A stretch of 64,000 nucleotides of DNA from an uncultured Christensenellaceae bacterium (GTDB taxonomy: Bacteria > Bacillota > Clostridia > Christensenellales > Aristaeellaceae), in the NCBI GenBank assembly GCA_905234985.1, contig CAJOJQ010000014.1, forward strand, positions 62,001 through 126,000, given 5' to 3'. This document shows, one piece after another, positions 1 to 9,746 of this stretch (positions within the stretch are counted from its first letter, which is position 1; each line of letters begins with the position of its first letter). The translations under genes and the position numbers were made by a program. A model generated the notes under the pieces. The model made no database searches. It was not told the origin of the DNA and saw nothing but the letters and a program-made list of their open reading frames with translations.

Positions 1-169
1 CCGAAATTGCCGCCCGAAAACCCGCGCTTTCGATGCGGGCGGACACGGCAGGCGCGTCCCCGTACCGGGGATAATCGCTGACGAACAGGCCGTCCCTCTG
101 ATCCCGGCGCAGAAATCCCTTGGGAATCAGCGGGCGCAGGGCCTGCCGCCAGGGGTCAAGCACGCTCAC
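1..169 (-). CDS. Partial CDS (truncated by window edge), hypothetical protein, begins MSVLDPWRQALRPLIPKGFLRRDQRDGLFVSDYPRYG
   Basis: Minus-strand reading frame open to the window edge; GTG start overlaps the stop of the next upstream gene (GTGA). Confidence 0.5.
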   Translation of the reverse strand, partial: MSVLDPWRQALRPLIPKGFLRRDQRDGLFVSDYPRYGDAPAVSARIESAGFRAAIS

Positions 170-603
170 GGCTTGCCCGCCGGGCAGAAGCGGATGCGCA
201 ATTCGTGCATGGCGGCGAACTGGCCCTGCAAATCCAGCTGGTAGGTCAGATCCACCTGCCCCGCCATGCCGTCTTCCACCTTGTATTTCACGTGGGTGGG
301 AAATACGCCCATGGCTAAATTGCCGAAGGGCGTGCGGTAGGAGCCTTCGTAGCGGTGGCCCTGCTCAAACACCATGCTGGTGCCGTAAGGCCCCGTGCGC
401 TGCATGGTGACAACGCCCCTGCCCATGGTCAGGATCACGTCGCTGCTCTCGTTGTCCGGCTGAGTTTCGGTGTAATCAATGCGCCAGCGATCCTGTTCGC
501 CGGACAGAGTGCCCGTGGTCAGCAGCCGAACGGAATCCGAGGGGTCGTCATCGTCGTGGGTCCAGCCCATGACGGATAATAGCACTTGCTGGTTTTTCTT
601 CAT
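166..603 (-). CDS. DUF1934 family (YwiB-like) beta-barrel protein
   Basis: 145 aa from MKKNQQVLLSVMG...; ...GTLSGEQDRWRIDYTET...RTGPYGTSMVFEQGHRYEGSYRTPFG resembles DUF1934. The annotated ORF start at 927 is upstream and antisense to tmcAL. Confidence 0.7.
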   Translation of the reverse strand: MKKNQQVLLSVMGWTHDDDDPSDSVRLLTTGTLSGEQDRWRIDYTETQPDNESSDVILTMGRGVVTMQRTGPYGTSMVFEQGHRYEGSYRTPFGNLAMGVFPTHVKYKVEDGMAGQVDLTYQLDLQGQFAAMHELRIRFCPAGKP

Positions 604-720
604 GCTGTACAATCCTCCGCTGTCAGTATACCAGATTCTGGGCCGGGACGCAAGAAGACGCTTGCGGGAATCCGGGCGGGGGATTATAATAAAAGTGCTG
701 TGAAGGGGGGAGGCGGCGGC

Positions 721-1884
721 ATGAGCGTTTGCGGCGTGATCGCGGAATACGATCCGTTCCACAAAGGGCATGAAAGACATGTACGTTTGGCCCGGGAAAA
801 AACCGGGGCGGATTTTATCGTGTGCGTCATGAGCGGCGCGTTTACCCAGCGGGGCCTGCCCGCCCTGCTGCCCGCCCACCTTCGGGCGGAAATGGCCCTG
901 CGCTGCGTAGCGGATATCGTGCTGCAATTGCCCTACGCCTTTTCCGTGCGGGAGGCGGAATATTTCGCCTTAGGCGGGGTGCATATCCTGAACGCCCTGA
1001 GGTGCGTCACCCATTTGAGCTTCGGCTGCGAAACAGACGACCTTTCCCTGCTGCAAAGCGCCGCCGCCCTGCTGGAGCAGCCGGATGAAAAGTTGAACGA
1101 GACCATCCAAGGGGGGCTTGACCGGGGCCTTTCTTACGCCGCCGCCCAGGGGCAGGCAGTGGCCGGTCGGCTGGGCATCGGCGAAAAGACGCTGGACGCG
1201 CCCAATACCGCCCTGGCCCTGTCTTACCTTCGGGCTTTGCGGCGGCTGAACAGCGCCATCCTGCCCGTGCCCGTGCTGCGGGAGCAGGATTACCACTCCG
1301 CCGAGCTGGAAGCCTGGCCCTCCGCCTCCGCCGTGCGGGGCGCGCTCCTGCGGGGGGACTGGGCGGGCGTGGAAAACGCCGTGCCGGAAGCCGCCCTTCC
1401 TGTATTGCGGCGGGGCGTGATTGCGGGGGGCGTTTGTCCCCCGGACGGGCTGGACGATATTCTGCGGTATACCCTGCTGCATACGGCCCCGGAGGCAATC
1501 GCCCAATGGCCCGGTATTTCCGAAGGGCTGGAACAGCGTATCCTGAAAGCGGCGGAAACCGCCGTCAGCCGGGAAGCGCTCATCGCCAACCTCAAGACCC
1601 GGCGCTATACCTACGGCCGCATCAGCCGCGCCCTGTGCCACGGCGTCATGGGCGTGAAACGGGCCGATTTGCTCGCCCTGCCCGATCATGCCCGGGTGCT
1701 GGGCTTCCGGGAAAGCGCCCGGCCATTGCTTCGGAAAATGCAGAAAAGCGGCTTTCCCCTGCTCACCCGCCCCGCCCGGGAACAAGCCGCCGCCCTGGAC
1801 ATCCGGGCGGACGAGCTTTGGGCCATCGGCGCGGGGCTGCCGAGAGGGGCAACCTATCGAGTAAAACCGGTCATCATTGTATAA
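721..1884 (+). CDS. tmcAL: tRNA(Met) cytidine acetate ligase / YlbM-type nucleotidyltransferase
   Basis: MSVCGVIAEYDPFHKGHERHV...: HxGH nucleotidyltransferase motif, FxxRG and overall YlbM architecture; RBS ggggagg upstream. Confidence 0.9.
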   Translation: MSVCGVIAEYDPFHKGHERHVRLAREKTGADFIVCVMSGAFTQRGLPALLPAHLRAEMALRCVADIVLQLPYAFSVREAEYFALGGVHILNALRCVTHLSFGCETDDLSLLQSAAALLEQPDEKLNETIQGGLDRGLSYAAAQGQAVAGRLGIGEKTLDAPNTALALSYLRALRRLNSAILPVPVLREQDYHSAELEAWPSASAVRGALLRGDWAGVENAVPEAALPVLRRGVIAGGVCPPDGLDDILRYTLLHTAPEAIAQWPGISEGLEQRILKAAETAVSREALIANLKTRRYTYGRISRALCHGVMGVKRADLLALPDHARVLGFRESARPLLRKMQKSGFPLLTRPAREQAAALDIRADELWAIGAGLPRGATYRVKPVIIV

Positions 1885-1890
1885 AAATAC

Positions 1891-2002
1891 GAGAGTTGAG
1901 AGTTGGGAGTTGAGAGTTGAGATGATTTAGTTTGTACATATTGAGTTCCCAATGTATCAACTATATAACTCTCAACTCTCAACTCTCCGCTCTCAACTCT
2001 CC
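1891..2002. repeat. Heptad-armed palindrome, copy 1 (AGTTGAG units)
   Basis: Left arm gagagttgagagttgggagttgagagttgag, core gatgatttagt ... actatataa, right arm ctctcaactctcaactctccgctctcaactctcc; arms complementary. Confidence 0.9.
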
Positions 2003-2034
2003 TTTCCGTATCACCGGAAGGAGGTCCGTGATCT

Positions 2035-2880
2035 ATGCGTGAAATCCCTGTACAAACCCTTTCCGACGCCGTGCGGGAATTGTATCTGACCGCCAATTAT
2101 CAAATCGGGGCGGACATTGAAAGTGCCGTGGAGCAGGCGGAGAAAAAAGAAGCGTCCCCCATCGGGCAATCCGTGCTATGCCAGCTCTGCGAAAACTATA
2201 AAATCGCCCGGGAGGAAAGCGTGGCCATTTGCCAGGACACCGGCATGGCGATCCTGTTCATTGACGTGGGGCAGGACGTCCACTTCACCGGCGGCGATTT
2301 TGAGGAAGCGGTGCAGGACGGCGTGCGCCGGGCCTACCGGGACGGGTACTTGCGCAAGTCCATCGTGAACGACCCGATCTTCGACCGCAAAAACACGGTT
2401 GACAACACGCCCGCCGTGCTGCATCTGCGCATCGTGCCGGGGGACAGGGTGCATATCCTGGCGGTGGCGAAAGGCTTCGGCAGCGAAAACATGAGCGCCG
2501 TGAAAATGTGTACGCCCTCCGAAGGCGAAGCGGGCGTCCGGGATTTCATCATTGAAACTGCCCGGAAAGCCGGCCCCAACCCCTGCCCGCCCATGATTAT
2601 CGGCGTGGGCGTGGGCGGCTCCTTTGAAACCGCCGCCTTGATGGCCAAGCGCATGACCGCCCGCCCCGTGGGCAGCCGCAACCCCGATCCTCGCTACGCC
2701 AAGCTGGAACAGGACGCCCTGAACGCCATCAACCGCTTGGGCATCGGCCCCGCCGGCATCGGCGGCACCACCACCGCCCTGGCCGTCAACATTGATTACG
2801 CCCCCACCCACATCGCCAGCATGCCCGTGGCCGTGAACATCTGCTGCCACGCCGCAAGGCACGCGGAGGGGACAATTTAA
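2035..2880 (+). CDS. Fumarate hydratase (class I), alpha/N-terminal subunit
   Basis: VAICQDTGMAILFIDVGQDVHF..., GVGVGGSFETAALMAKRM, GIGGTTTALAVNIDYAPTHIASMPVAVNICCHAARH are fumarase alpha motifs. Confidence 0.95.
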   Translation: MREIPVQTLSDAVRELYLTANYQIGADIESAVEQAEKKEASPIGQSVLCQLCENYKIAREESVAICQDTGMAILFIDVGQDVHFTGGDFEEAVQDGVRRAYRDGYLRKSIVNDPIFDRKNTVDNTPAVLHLRIVPGDRVHILAVAKGFGSENMSAVKMCTPSEGEAGVRDFIIETARKAGPNPCPPMIIGVGVGGSFETAALMAKRMTARPVGSRNPDPRYAKLEQDALNAINRLGIGPAGIGGTTTALAVNIDYAPTHIASMPVAVNICCHAARHAEGTI

Positions 2881-3622
2881 GGCGTCCACAGCCCCGCTTC
2901 GTATTGGGCCTGGGCGAAGTCCAGCAGGGTTTGGGCGAAAATGGCGTTGCCCTTGTTGTTCAGGTGAAATTCGTTGTCCCGGGAAAGGGTCTTGGGCAGG
3001 AAGCCATCCTCGCCCTTGACGGTGGTGATATCGACGAAAACCGCCCCCACCTCCGCGCATTTCTGGGAAAGCCACACGTTGTATTGGTCGTGCTGCTCCT
3101 GGCGCGGGTTCCCGATTTTTTTGTCACCGGCGTGAGGGACAGAAAGTAGATTTTGGTGTCGGGGCTGTATTTGTCCCGCAGGGCTAAGATTTTGTTGATA
3201 TAGCTGTCCGCCCGGTCGAGGTGCTTGTGGATGTATTCGTTCAACCCGGCGTGGATGAACACCTTGGCGGGCTTTTCCTTCTTCATGATCTCGGCCAGGG
3301 TGGCTTTGGAGCCTTTATAGGTCAGGTGTACCCGGTCGGAATTAGCGTTGACGTATTCCATGGACGCGGTTTGCAGCTGGTAGCTGTAGGCGCAGTAAAA
3401 CTTCACGCCGGAAAAATAGCCCGCGTCCGAATTTCTTATTTCCTTCACATAGTTGCGGAACAGGCAGATCACTGAATCCCCCGCGAAAATGGAGCGGTCG
3501 TAGTAGGCCATCAGCGTTTCGTCGGGCAGGCGTTCCGCGTTTTCCGCACTGGCTTCCCCGGAAAAAACGGAAATCGCCATCAAAAGGAGCAGCAGGAAAA
3601 CCAGCCGTTTTTGTATTTTCAT
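2877..3622 (-). pseudogene. Secreted SGNH/GDSL hydrolase, frame-disrupted (two frames joined at a 7-A run)
   Basis: Frame 1 (ORF 2960..3652) has signal peptide, SIFAGDSVI block and HAGLNEYIHK; frame 2 (ORF 2877..3077) continues NVWLSQKCAEVGAVFVDITTVKGEDGF...DNEFHLNNKGNAIFAQ (C-terminal D..H block). The frames meet at a T7 (A7 on coding strand) at 3116-3122. Confidence 0.75.
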
Positions 3623-3765
3623 GTTCATCCCTCCTTCGCGCGAAGCATGCAATGATTGTATGCTTTCCGGAAAGCGATGTCAAGAAAAACACGGGGCGGC
3701 GCTTTTCACGCGGAGCGGACTATGATACAATATTTCCGGGATACTTCGACGTTTGGGAGGTCACC

Positions 3766-4332
3766 ATGAGCGAATATCATTTGCAATTGCCCCTGTCAGC
3801 GGAGGACGTGCAGAACCTTCATGCCGGCGACGTGGTATATCTGACTGGCCCCCTGCTCACGGGACGGGACGCGGCCCACAAGCGGCTGATTCAGTTATTG
3901 GACGAGGGAAAGCCCCTGCCCGTGGACATCCGGGGCCAGGCCATTTATTACGTTGGCCCCGCCCCCGCCTCTCCCGGCCATGCCGTCGGCTCCGCCGGCC
4001 CTACCACAAGCTATCGCATGGACGCCTACACCCCCCGCCTGCTTTCTCTGGGCCTCAACTGCATGATCGGCAAAGGGCGGCGCTCTGACGCCGTGCGCCA
4101 GGCTATGCAGGATTACGGCGCGGTGTACTTAGGCGCGGTGGGCGGCGCGGCGGCGCTTATCGCCCGGAGCATCGAAAGCTCCGAGGTGCTGGCCTATCCC
4201 GATTTGGGCACCGAGGCCATTCACCGCTTTACCGTCCGGGACTTTCCCGCCATCGTACTCATGGACGCCCACGGCGGAAACCTCTACGAATCCGGACCCG
4301 CTTTATACAGACAGGAAATCGGTCAGCCGTAA
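3766..4332 (+). CDS. Fumarate hydratase (class I), beta/C-terminal subunit
   Basis: LHAGDVVYLTGPLLTGRDAAHKRL...GPTTSYRMD...GKG...GAVYLGAVGGAAALIARSI; RBS gggagg. Confidence 0.93.
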   Translation: MSEYHLQLPLSAEDVQNLHAGDVVYLTGPLLTGRDAAHKRLIQLLDEGKPLPVDIRGQAIYYVGPAPASPGHAVGSAGPTTSYRMDAYTPRLLSLGLNCMIGKGRRSDAVRQAMQDYGAVYLGAVGGAAALIARSIESSEVLAYPDLGTEAIHRFTVRDFPAIVLMDAHGGNLYESGPALYRQEIGQP

Positions 4333-4341
4333 GGTTGAGCC

Positions 4342-4467
4342 AGAGTTGAGAGCGGAGAGTTGAGCGTTGAGATTTATTTTGTTTTTCGCTATTACGCGGT
4401 AAATCCTGCGAAGTGAACATGTACGCACAATATATCTCAACTCTCAACTCCCAACTCTCAACTCTCT
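4342..4467. repeat. Heptad-armed palindrome, copy 2 (AGTTGAG units, diverged centre)
   Basis: agagttgagagcggagagttgagcgttgag ... ctcaactctcaactcccaactctcaactctct. Confidence 0.85.
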
Positions 4468-4513
4468 TGTCCATTCAATCAACCCACTGAGCAATTCCAC
4501 AGGAGGCCCCCAT

Positions 4514-5188
4514 ATGCGTATTCTGTTCATCCGCCACGGCCAGCCCAATTATGAAAAGGACTGCCTGACCGAAATCGGCCTGCGTCAGGCCAGGGACACC
4601 GCCCTGCGCTTACAGGACGAGGGCATTCAGGCCGTGTATTCCTCTCCCTTTGGCCGGGCCAGGGAAACCGCGGAGTGTACCGCGGAGGCTCTGGGCCTGC
4701 CCGTGATCATTCTGCCCTTCATGCGGGAGCTGTACTGGGGCAACAGCGAGGGCAAGCCCGTGTTCCATCACGGCCACCCCTGGGAAACGGCCAACGAACT
4801 CATGCGCCGGGGCTATGATCTGACCGACCCCGCCTGGGCCAGCCATCCCATCTTTGAAAATAACGTGGTGGTGGAGGACGCCGCCCGGGTGGGCCGGGAA
4901 ATCGACAAATGGATGGCGTCCCTGGGCTATGCACACGACGGGCGTTATTACCGCTGCGTGAAGGCCGATCATCCCGGCGCGGTGGCTCTGTTCAGCCACG
5001 GCGGTTCCTCCGTGGCGGCGCTTTCCCGCATTTTCAACCTGACCTTCCCCTACCTGTGCGCCACCATGCACGAACCCTTCTGCGGCGTCACCGTGGCCCG
5101 GTTTACCGACGAAATGAACGAACCGGCCCTGCCCTGCTTAGAGCTTGCCAACGACGGGCGGCACGTACCCTACAGCCAGGGCGGCTGA
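4514..5188 (+). CDS. Histidine phosphatase family protein
   Basis: MRILFIRHGQPNYEKD (RHG motif), SSPFGRARETAE, FSHGGSSVAALSRI. Confidence 0.9.
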   Translation: MRILFIRHGQPNYEKDCLTEIGLRQARDTALRLQDEGIQAVYSSPFGRARETAECTAEALGLPVIILPFMRELYWGNSEGKPVFHHGHPWETANELMRRGYDLTDPAWASHPIFENNVVVEDAARVGREIDKWMASLGYAHDGRYYRCVKADHPGAVALFSHGGSSVAALSRIFNLTFPYLCATMHEPFCGVTVARFTDEMNEPALPCLELANDGRHVPYSQGG

Positions 5189-5189
5189 C

Positions 5190-6068
5190 TCATCCCTTTC
5201 GCACGGCCAGGGCATAGCATACGCCCTTGGGCGCTTCCATCCGGTGCGCCGGGTTGGCCGCGTTATGATCCGCAAAGAACCGGCGGGTCATGTCCGCATG
5301 GTCTAAATGTTCATAGATCAGGAAGCCGCACGACCCCAGCAGAGCTTCCATTTCCCGTTCCGTGTACCGCGCTTTCATCCGCTCCCCCGCGCCCTGGGCC
5401 AGGGCCTGGTTCGTCCGCGTTTCCGCGCTTCCCTCCCGGAGGGGATAATCCAGGTAAAGCGCCGAGCCTTCGCAGAAGATTTCGCTGATCCCTTTCAGGA
5501 GACTTTGAAACGCGCCCTTGTCCAGGTAATAGCTGATCCCCAGCAGGCTGCCGAAGGCTTTTTCGCCGTGCGCAAACCTGCCCGCGACCAGCCGCTCCTT
5601 CCAGGACGCGTCCGCAAGGTCGCAGGGAATGGAAACCGCCGTGGACGTCATTCCCGCCTGCCGGATTCGCCTTTCCTTATCGGCCAGCACATCCGGCAGG
5701 TCCAGTTCATACACTTCCAGGGATGCGTCCTGATTCCGAATGGCAAAGGTATCATACCCGGCGGCGAAAAGAACGTACTGGCGGCAGCCCAAGCGCCGCT
5801 CGGTTTGAAGCAGCCGTTCGCAGTATGCGCTTCTGCCCAGCACCGACGGGGACAACTGCCTGTCCACGATCAGGCGCAGGCCCTCCTCCGCGCCGCCGTG
5901 AAAATCCGGCAGGAAAAACCCCATGCCCCGCGTCATGCTTTGGGCGATCTGACCGTAGTCCGGGCCGAGCAGCCCTTCCGCCGCCGTGTCGGCGAAGATG
6001 GGTACGGCGTTGTTTTTGCAGTGATAGGCCCGGGCAAAGCAGCTGACCTTCGCGGTTAAATTCTCCAT
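5190..6068 (-). CDS. Class I SAM-dependent methyltransferase, leucine carboxyl methyltransferase (LCM) type
   Basis: Family-level similarity: RSAYCERLL, QYVLFAAGYDTFAIR, YELDLPDVLADKERRI, GISYYLDKGAFQSLL. Confidence 0.85.
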   Translation of the reverse strand: MENLTAKVSCFARAYHCKNNAVPIFADTAAEGLLGPDYGQIAQSMTRGMGFFLPDFHGGAEEGLRLIVDRQLSPSVLGRSAYCERLLQTERRLGCRQYVLFAAGYDTFAIRNQDASLEVYELDLPDVLADKERRIRQAGMTSTAVSIPCDLADASWKERLVAGRFAHGEKAFGSLLGISYYLDKGAFQSLLKGISEIFCEGSALYLDYPLREGSAETRTNQALAQGAGERMKARYTEREMEALLGSCGFLIYEHLDHADMTRRFFADHNAANPAHRMEAPKGVCYALAVRKG

Positions 6069-6213
6069 TTCGCCCCCCCCCCTCTCTGAATGGGCGAATA
6101 CTTATTATCATTTTTTTCATTGAATTACAAGACTTGAAATTTTGCCCAAAATGTGGTAATATGAAGCCGTCGAAGGGAGAAAATTCCTTCGATTTTTTAC
6201 TTTGAAACAGAAA

Positions 6214-6253
6214 AATGCCGCGCCGCGTCCCGAGGGGGATTCGGCGCGGCATT
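6214..6253. terminator. Palindromic hairpin, probable terminator
   Basis: AATGCCGCGCCG ... CGGCGCGGCATT, 12-bp arms. Confidence 0.6.
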
Positions 6254-6578
6254 AGACTTTTCATGGGGGCTATCAGAAATTTTTGGGGGATTTATGAGCC
6301 GCGGCCCGCTTTTTTGCGTTTGCCCGCCCGTTTGGGCCGGCCTATAAGAAAATATTATGGGCGTTTATGGAAGTTTAATTTGCAATCCGGCATGGAAGTT
6401 TATATGATAGGGAACACGAAGAACAGTGAGAGAAACCGTGCGTGAATCCTTCGGGCGTCACGCAGGCATGCCGTTTTCCTTTTTCCCCGGATGGGAGATT
6501 TCAAACCGCCGAAAGCTTTCTGTTCGCGGCTGCGTCTATCGCGTTTTTTTTGAAAAAGCATGGGGGAGGTGACGCTGA

Positions 6579-7970
6579 ATGAATCCGAAGGAAAGGGAGC
6601 TGTTTGAGCATTGCAGCGTACCCAGGGCCATTTATCGCCTGGCCTTTCCCACGGTGATCGGCCAGATCATCCTGGTGGTCTACAACATGGCGGACATCTT
6701 TTTCGTGGGCTTGGCGGGCAACGACGCCATGATGACCGCCGTGACCGTGTGCATGCCCGCCTTCATGTTCCTTTCCGCCATTTCCAATTTGTTCGGCGTG
6801 GGCGGGGCCAGCGTGATTTCCCGCGCTCTGGGCAAGCAAAAGGAGGATCGGGTAAAAGCCGCGTCGGCCTTCGCGTTCTGGGGGTGCCTGACCACGGTGC
6901 TGCTGTATTCCGGGCTGGCCTTCGTGGGGCGGCACTTGTTTGCGGACCTGCTGGGCGGCACCAACCCCGGCGTACACAAAAACGCGGTGGAATATCTGGT
7001 GGTCACGGTGGTGATCGGCGGGACCGCCACGTCTATGGGCGGGCTGTTTTCCCACCTGATCCGCTCCGAGGGCCGCTCCATGCATGCCAGCGCCGGGATC
7101 ATGCTGGGCGGCGTGCTGAACATCGCCCTGGACCCCCTCTTTATGTTCGTGCTGCTGCCCCCCGGCAGGGAAGCGCTGGGCGCGGCCGTCGCCACCGCCC
7201 TTTCCAATTTTATTTCGCTGCTGTATTTTATCGCCGTTCAGACGGCCATCCGCAAAAAATCCCTGCTGTCTTACCGGTATACGCCTCGCATGTGGTATAA
7301 TCGGGTACCGGCGGCGGTGCTGACCGCCGGGCTGCCCGCCTGCGTCATGACGCTGTTTGAAAATATTTCCTACGCCATGCTGGATAAGCTCATGTCCCTT
7401 TCCGGCCTGGCGATGCAGACCGGGGTGGGCGTGGCGAAGAAGATCAACATGCTGGCCCACTGCATCGTGCGCGGCATCGCCCAGGGCGCTCTGCCCCTGA
7501 TCGGCTACAGCTGCGCGGCGGGCAACTGGGAGCGCATGCGCAAAGCCGTCAGAACCGCGCACTTCGCGGCGGTGGGTACGGCGTGCCTCTGCGTCGCGGT
7601 CAACCTGGCCTTTGCCCGGCAGCTGACGGGGATTTTTATTCACAGCGCGTCGCCCTCCCTTTGCTTTGGCGAAGCGTTCCTGCGCATCCTGTGCGTGGGC
7701 GGGCCGTTCTCGGCCAGCGCCTACACCTATATTTCTTTTTTCCAGGCCGTGGGCGAGGGAAAAAAGTCCTTTTTCCTGGCGCTGCTGCGCAAGGGGCTGG
7801 TGGATATCCCGCTCATGTTCCTGCTTGACCGTGTTTGGCCCGCCTACGGCATCGTGCTGGCTACGCCCCTGGCGGACGCCCTGTGCTGCGCCGCGGCGAA
7901 CGGAATGTACAGAAGATACTTGCGCGGAAAAACCGGAGATATCCGGCCAATCAGCGTGGAGACCGTTTGA
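6579..7970 (+). CDS. MATE family efflux transporter
   Basis: 463 aa, multi-TM, PTVIGQIILVVYNMADIFFVG, VGGASVISRALGKQK. Confidence 0.93.
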   Translation: MNPKERELFEHCSVPRAIYRLAFPTVIGQIILVVYNMADIFFVGLAGNDAMMTAVTVCMPAFMFLSAISNLFGVGGASVISRALGKQKEDRVKAASAFAFWGCLTTVLLYSGLAFVGRHLFADLLGGTNPGVHKNAVEYLVVTVVIGGTATSMGGLFSHLIRSEGRSMHASAGIMLGGVLNIALDPLFMFVLLPPGREALGAAVATALSNFISLLYFIAVQTAIRKKSLLSYRYTPRMWYNRVPAAVLTAGLPACVMTLFENISYAMLDKLMSLSGLAMQTGVGVAKKINMLAHCIVRGIAQGALPLIGYSCAAGNWERMRKAVRTAHFAAVGTACLCVAVNLAFARQLTGIFIHSASPSLCFGEAFLRILCVGGPFSASAYTYISFFQAVGEGKKSFFLALLRKGLVDIPLMFLLDRVWPAYGIVLATPLADALCCAAANGMYRRYLRGKTGDIRPISVETV

Positions 7971-7985
7971 AAGGAGGAGAGGAAG

Positions 7986-8879
7986 ATGGTGGATTACCGC
8001 CTGCTGTCGCTGCTGAAAATCGTGGAAACCGGCAGCTTTACCAAGGCTTCCGGTCAGTTGGGGCTGTCCCAGCCCGCCGTGAGCCAGCACATCCGGCAGC
8101 TGGAGGAATACTGGCAGGTAAAAATCTTTGAACACGCCCACAACCGCTTCACGCTCACCCCGGAAGGGGAATTGATCGTGCGGTACGCCCAGCGCATGGC
8201 GGCGCTGTCCAACAACCTGAAGCAGGCTCTGAAAAACGAGAAGGAGCAGATTCATTCCCTCACCATCGGCATCACCCACACCGCCGAAAGCAGCGCCATC
8301 ATCGAGGCCCTGGCGGCTTACACCAACAATTTGGACCGGCTGAACCTGAAAATCCTCACCAACACCACCGACAACCTGTACACCATGCTCCGGAGCTTCG
8401 AGCTGGATTTCGCCTTCGTGGAAGGAAAAATCGCCGACCCCGCGTTTCGGTATCTCATGCTGGATACGGATTGCCTGGTGCTGGCGGTGCCGCCCACCCA
8501 TCGGCTGGCGAAGCAAACCATGATCAGCATCAGTCAATTGAAGGAAGAAAGGCTGATCCTGCGCCTGCCCAATTCCAACACTCGCAATCTGTTCTCCGCT
8601 TCCCTGGAAACCCGGGGTCTGAGCATCGACGATTTCAACGTGGCCATGGAAATCGACAGCATTGCCAGCATCAAGGATCTGATTCGGCGGGGCTTCGGCG
8701 TTTCCATCCTGGCCCGAAGCGCCTGCATGGACGAGATCAAAAAAGAAAAGTTAGTGGTGCTGTCGGTGGAAAACCTGAGCATGATGCGGGAAATCAACAT
8801 CGTGTATTTGAAGGGTTACGAGCATTTGGATTTTCTCAACGGCATCGTGAAGCAGTATAACGAGATGCAGAGAAAGTAA
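7986..8879 (+). CDS. LysR family transcriptional regulator
   Basis: MVDYRLLSLLKIVETGSFTKASGQLGLSQPAVSQHIRQLEE N-terminal HTH, LysR substrate domain. Confidence 0.95.
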   Translation: MVDYRLLSLLKIVETGSFTKASGQLGLSQPAVSQHIRQLEEYWQVKIFEHAHNRFTLTPEGELIVRYAQRMAALSNNLKQALKNEKEQIHSLTIGITHTAESSAIIEALAAYTNNLDRLNLKILTNTTDNLYTMLRSFELDFAFVEGKIADPAFRYLMLDTDCLVLAVPPTHRLAKQTMISISQLKEERLILRLPNSNTRNLFSASLETRGLSIDDFNVAMEIDSIASIKDLIRRGFGVSILARSACMDEIKKEKLVVLSVENLSMMREINIVYLKGYEHLDFLNGIVKQYNEMQRK

Positions 8880-8887
8880 AGCAAAGG

Positions 8888-8917
8888 CGCTGCCGCGGAA
8901 GCAAAACCGCGGCAGCG
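8888..8917. terminator. Bidirectional terminator between convergent genes
   Basis: CGCTGCCGCGG-aagcaaaa-CCGCGGCAGCG, perfect 11-bp stem. Confidence 0.7.
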
Positions 8918-8930
8918 TTCGATTTTAGGA

Positions 8931-9746
8931 TTATTTCTTTTTCACCGGGTAGCAGATTTCCGTCACGAACGCATCCGGGTTTTGCGTCTCATGGGGACTC
9001 ACATGATAAATATTGAACATAGGCCCCGCCGGTTCATAGCCGTTGGCCTCGATCCAGGCGACCACGGCGGCGTATACGTCGGTGATTCGGGTATAGCTGC
9101 CCTGGTAGGTGCAGCTTGCTACTGTGACCTCCGGCAGGGTGCGGAATTTTACGTGTTCCGTGTCCGGGTAGCTGCCCTTCACGGTTTTCCAGGCCATCAT
9201 TTCCACGTTCTCTTCCTTGTATTCCCCGTCTAAATACGTGACGGCGCACAGGCAGGGGTCGGCTTCCGTCAGCTTCATGCGGCAGGTTTCTTCCGTCAAT
9301 TTGCCCCAGAGCAGCCCTTCGTCCTCATACCGGGGCAGGGTCATTTGCAGGGTGGCGGCGTAGCGCGCGGGGATGGTTTTGATGGTTACGTTATACTCCA
9401 TGTTTTCTTCCTTTCTCAGCCTGTTTTGGGCCGCGTCCAGCAGCGTCAGCTTGTTCGCCGTATCGCGGGCGGCGGCTTCCAGCTCCTTTCGCCGGGCGGA
9501 AAAGAACCGTTCCATCCGTTCCCGGTCGTCGTATGCTTCCAGCATTTTTACGATGTCGGCAAGGGGGAAGCCCATGTCCTTCAAGGCCGTGATGCGGCCC
9601 ACGCTGGGAAGCTGATCCTCCCTGTAATACCGGTAATCGGTGAAGCAGTCGATTTCGGCGGGCTTCAGGAGACCGATTTCGTCGTAATAGCGAAGCATTC
9701 TGATGCTGATTCTGGACAGCTTTGAAAATTCTCCGATTTTCAGCAC
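8931..9746 (-). CDS. MerR family transcriptional regulator with GyrI-like effector-binding domain
   Basis: MLKIGEFSKLSRISIRMLRYYDEIGLLKP; C-terminal TIPARYAATLQMTLPRYEDEG...GPMFNIYH. Confidence 0.92.
   Translation of the reverse strand: MLKIGEFSKLSRISIRMLRYYDEIGLLKPAEIDCFTDYRYYREDQLPSVGRITALKDMGFPLADIVKMLEAYDDRERMERFFSARRKELEAAARDTANKLTLLDAAQNRLRKEENMEYNVTIKTIPARYAATLQMTLPRYEDEGLLWGKLTEETCRMKLTEADPCLCAVTYLDGEYKEENVEMMAWKTVKGSYPDTEHVKFRTLPEVTVASCTYQGSYTRITDVYAAVVAWIEANGYEPAGPMFNIYHVSPHETQNPDAFVTEICYPVKKK

Noticed and set aside
1891-2002. Simple rho-independent terminator interpretation of heptad palindrome copy 1
   Set aside because: Arms are long tandem 7-mers with no following U-tract and share a core with distant copies, so terminator alone does not explain it; termination function is left open.
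6501-8537. 678-aa minus-strand ORF opposite MATE/LysR
   Set aside because: Spans two clear plus-strand genes; His/Gln/Gly-rich shadow ORF.
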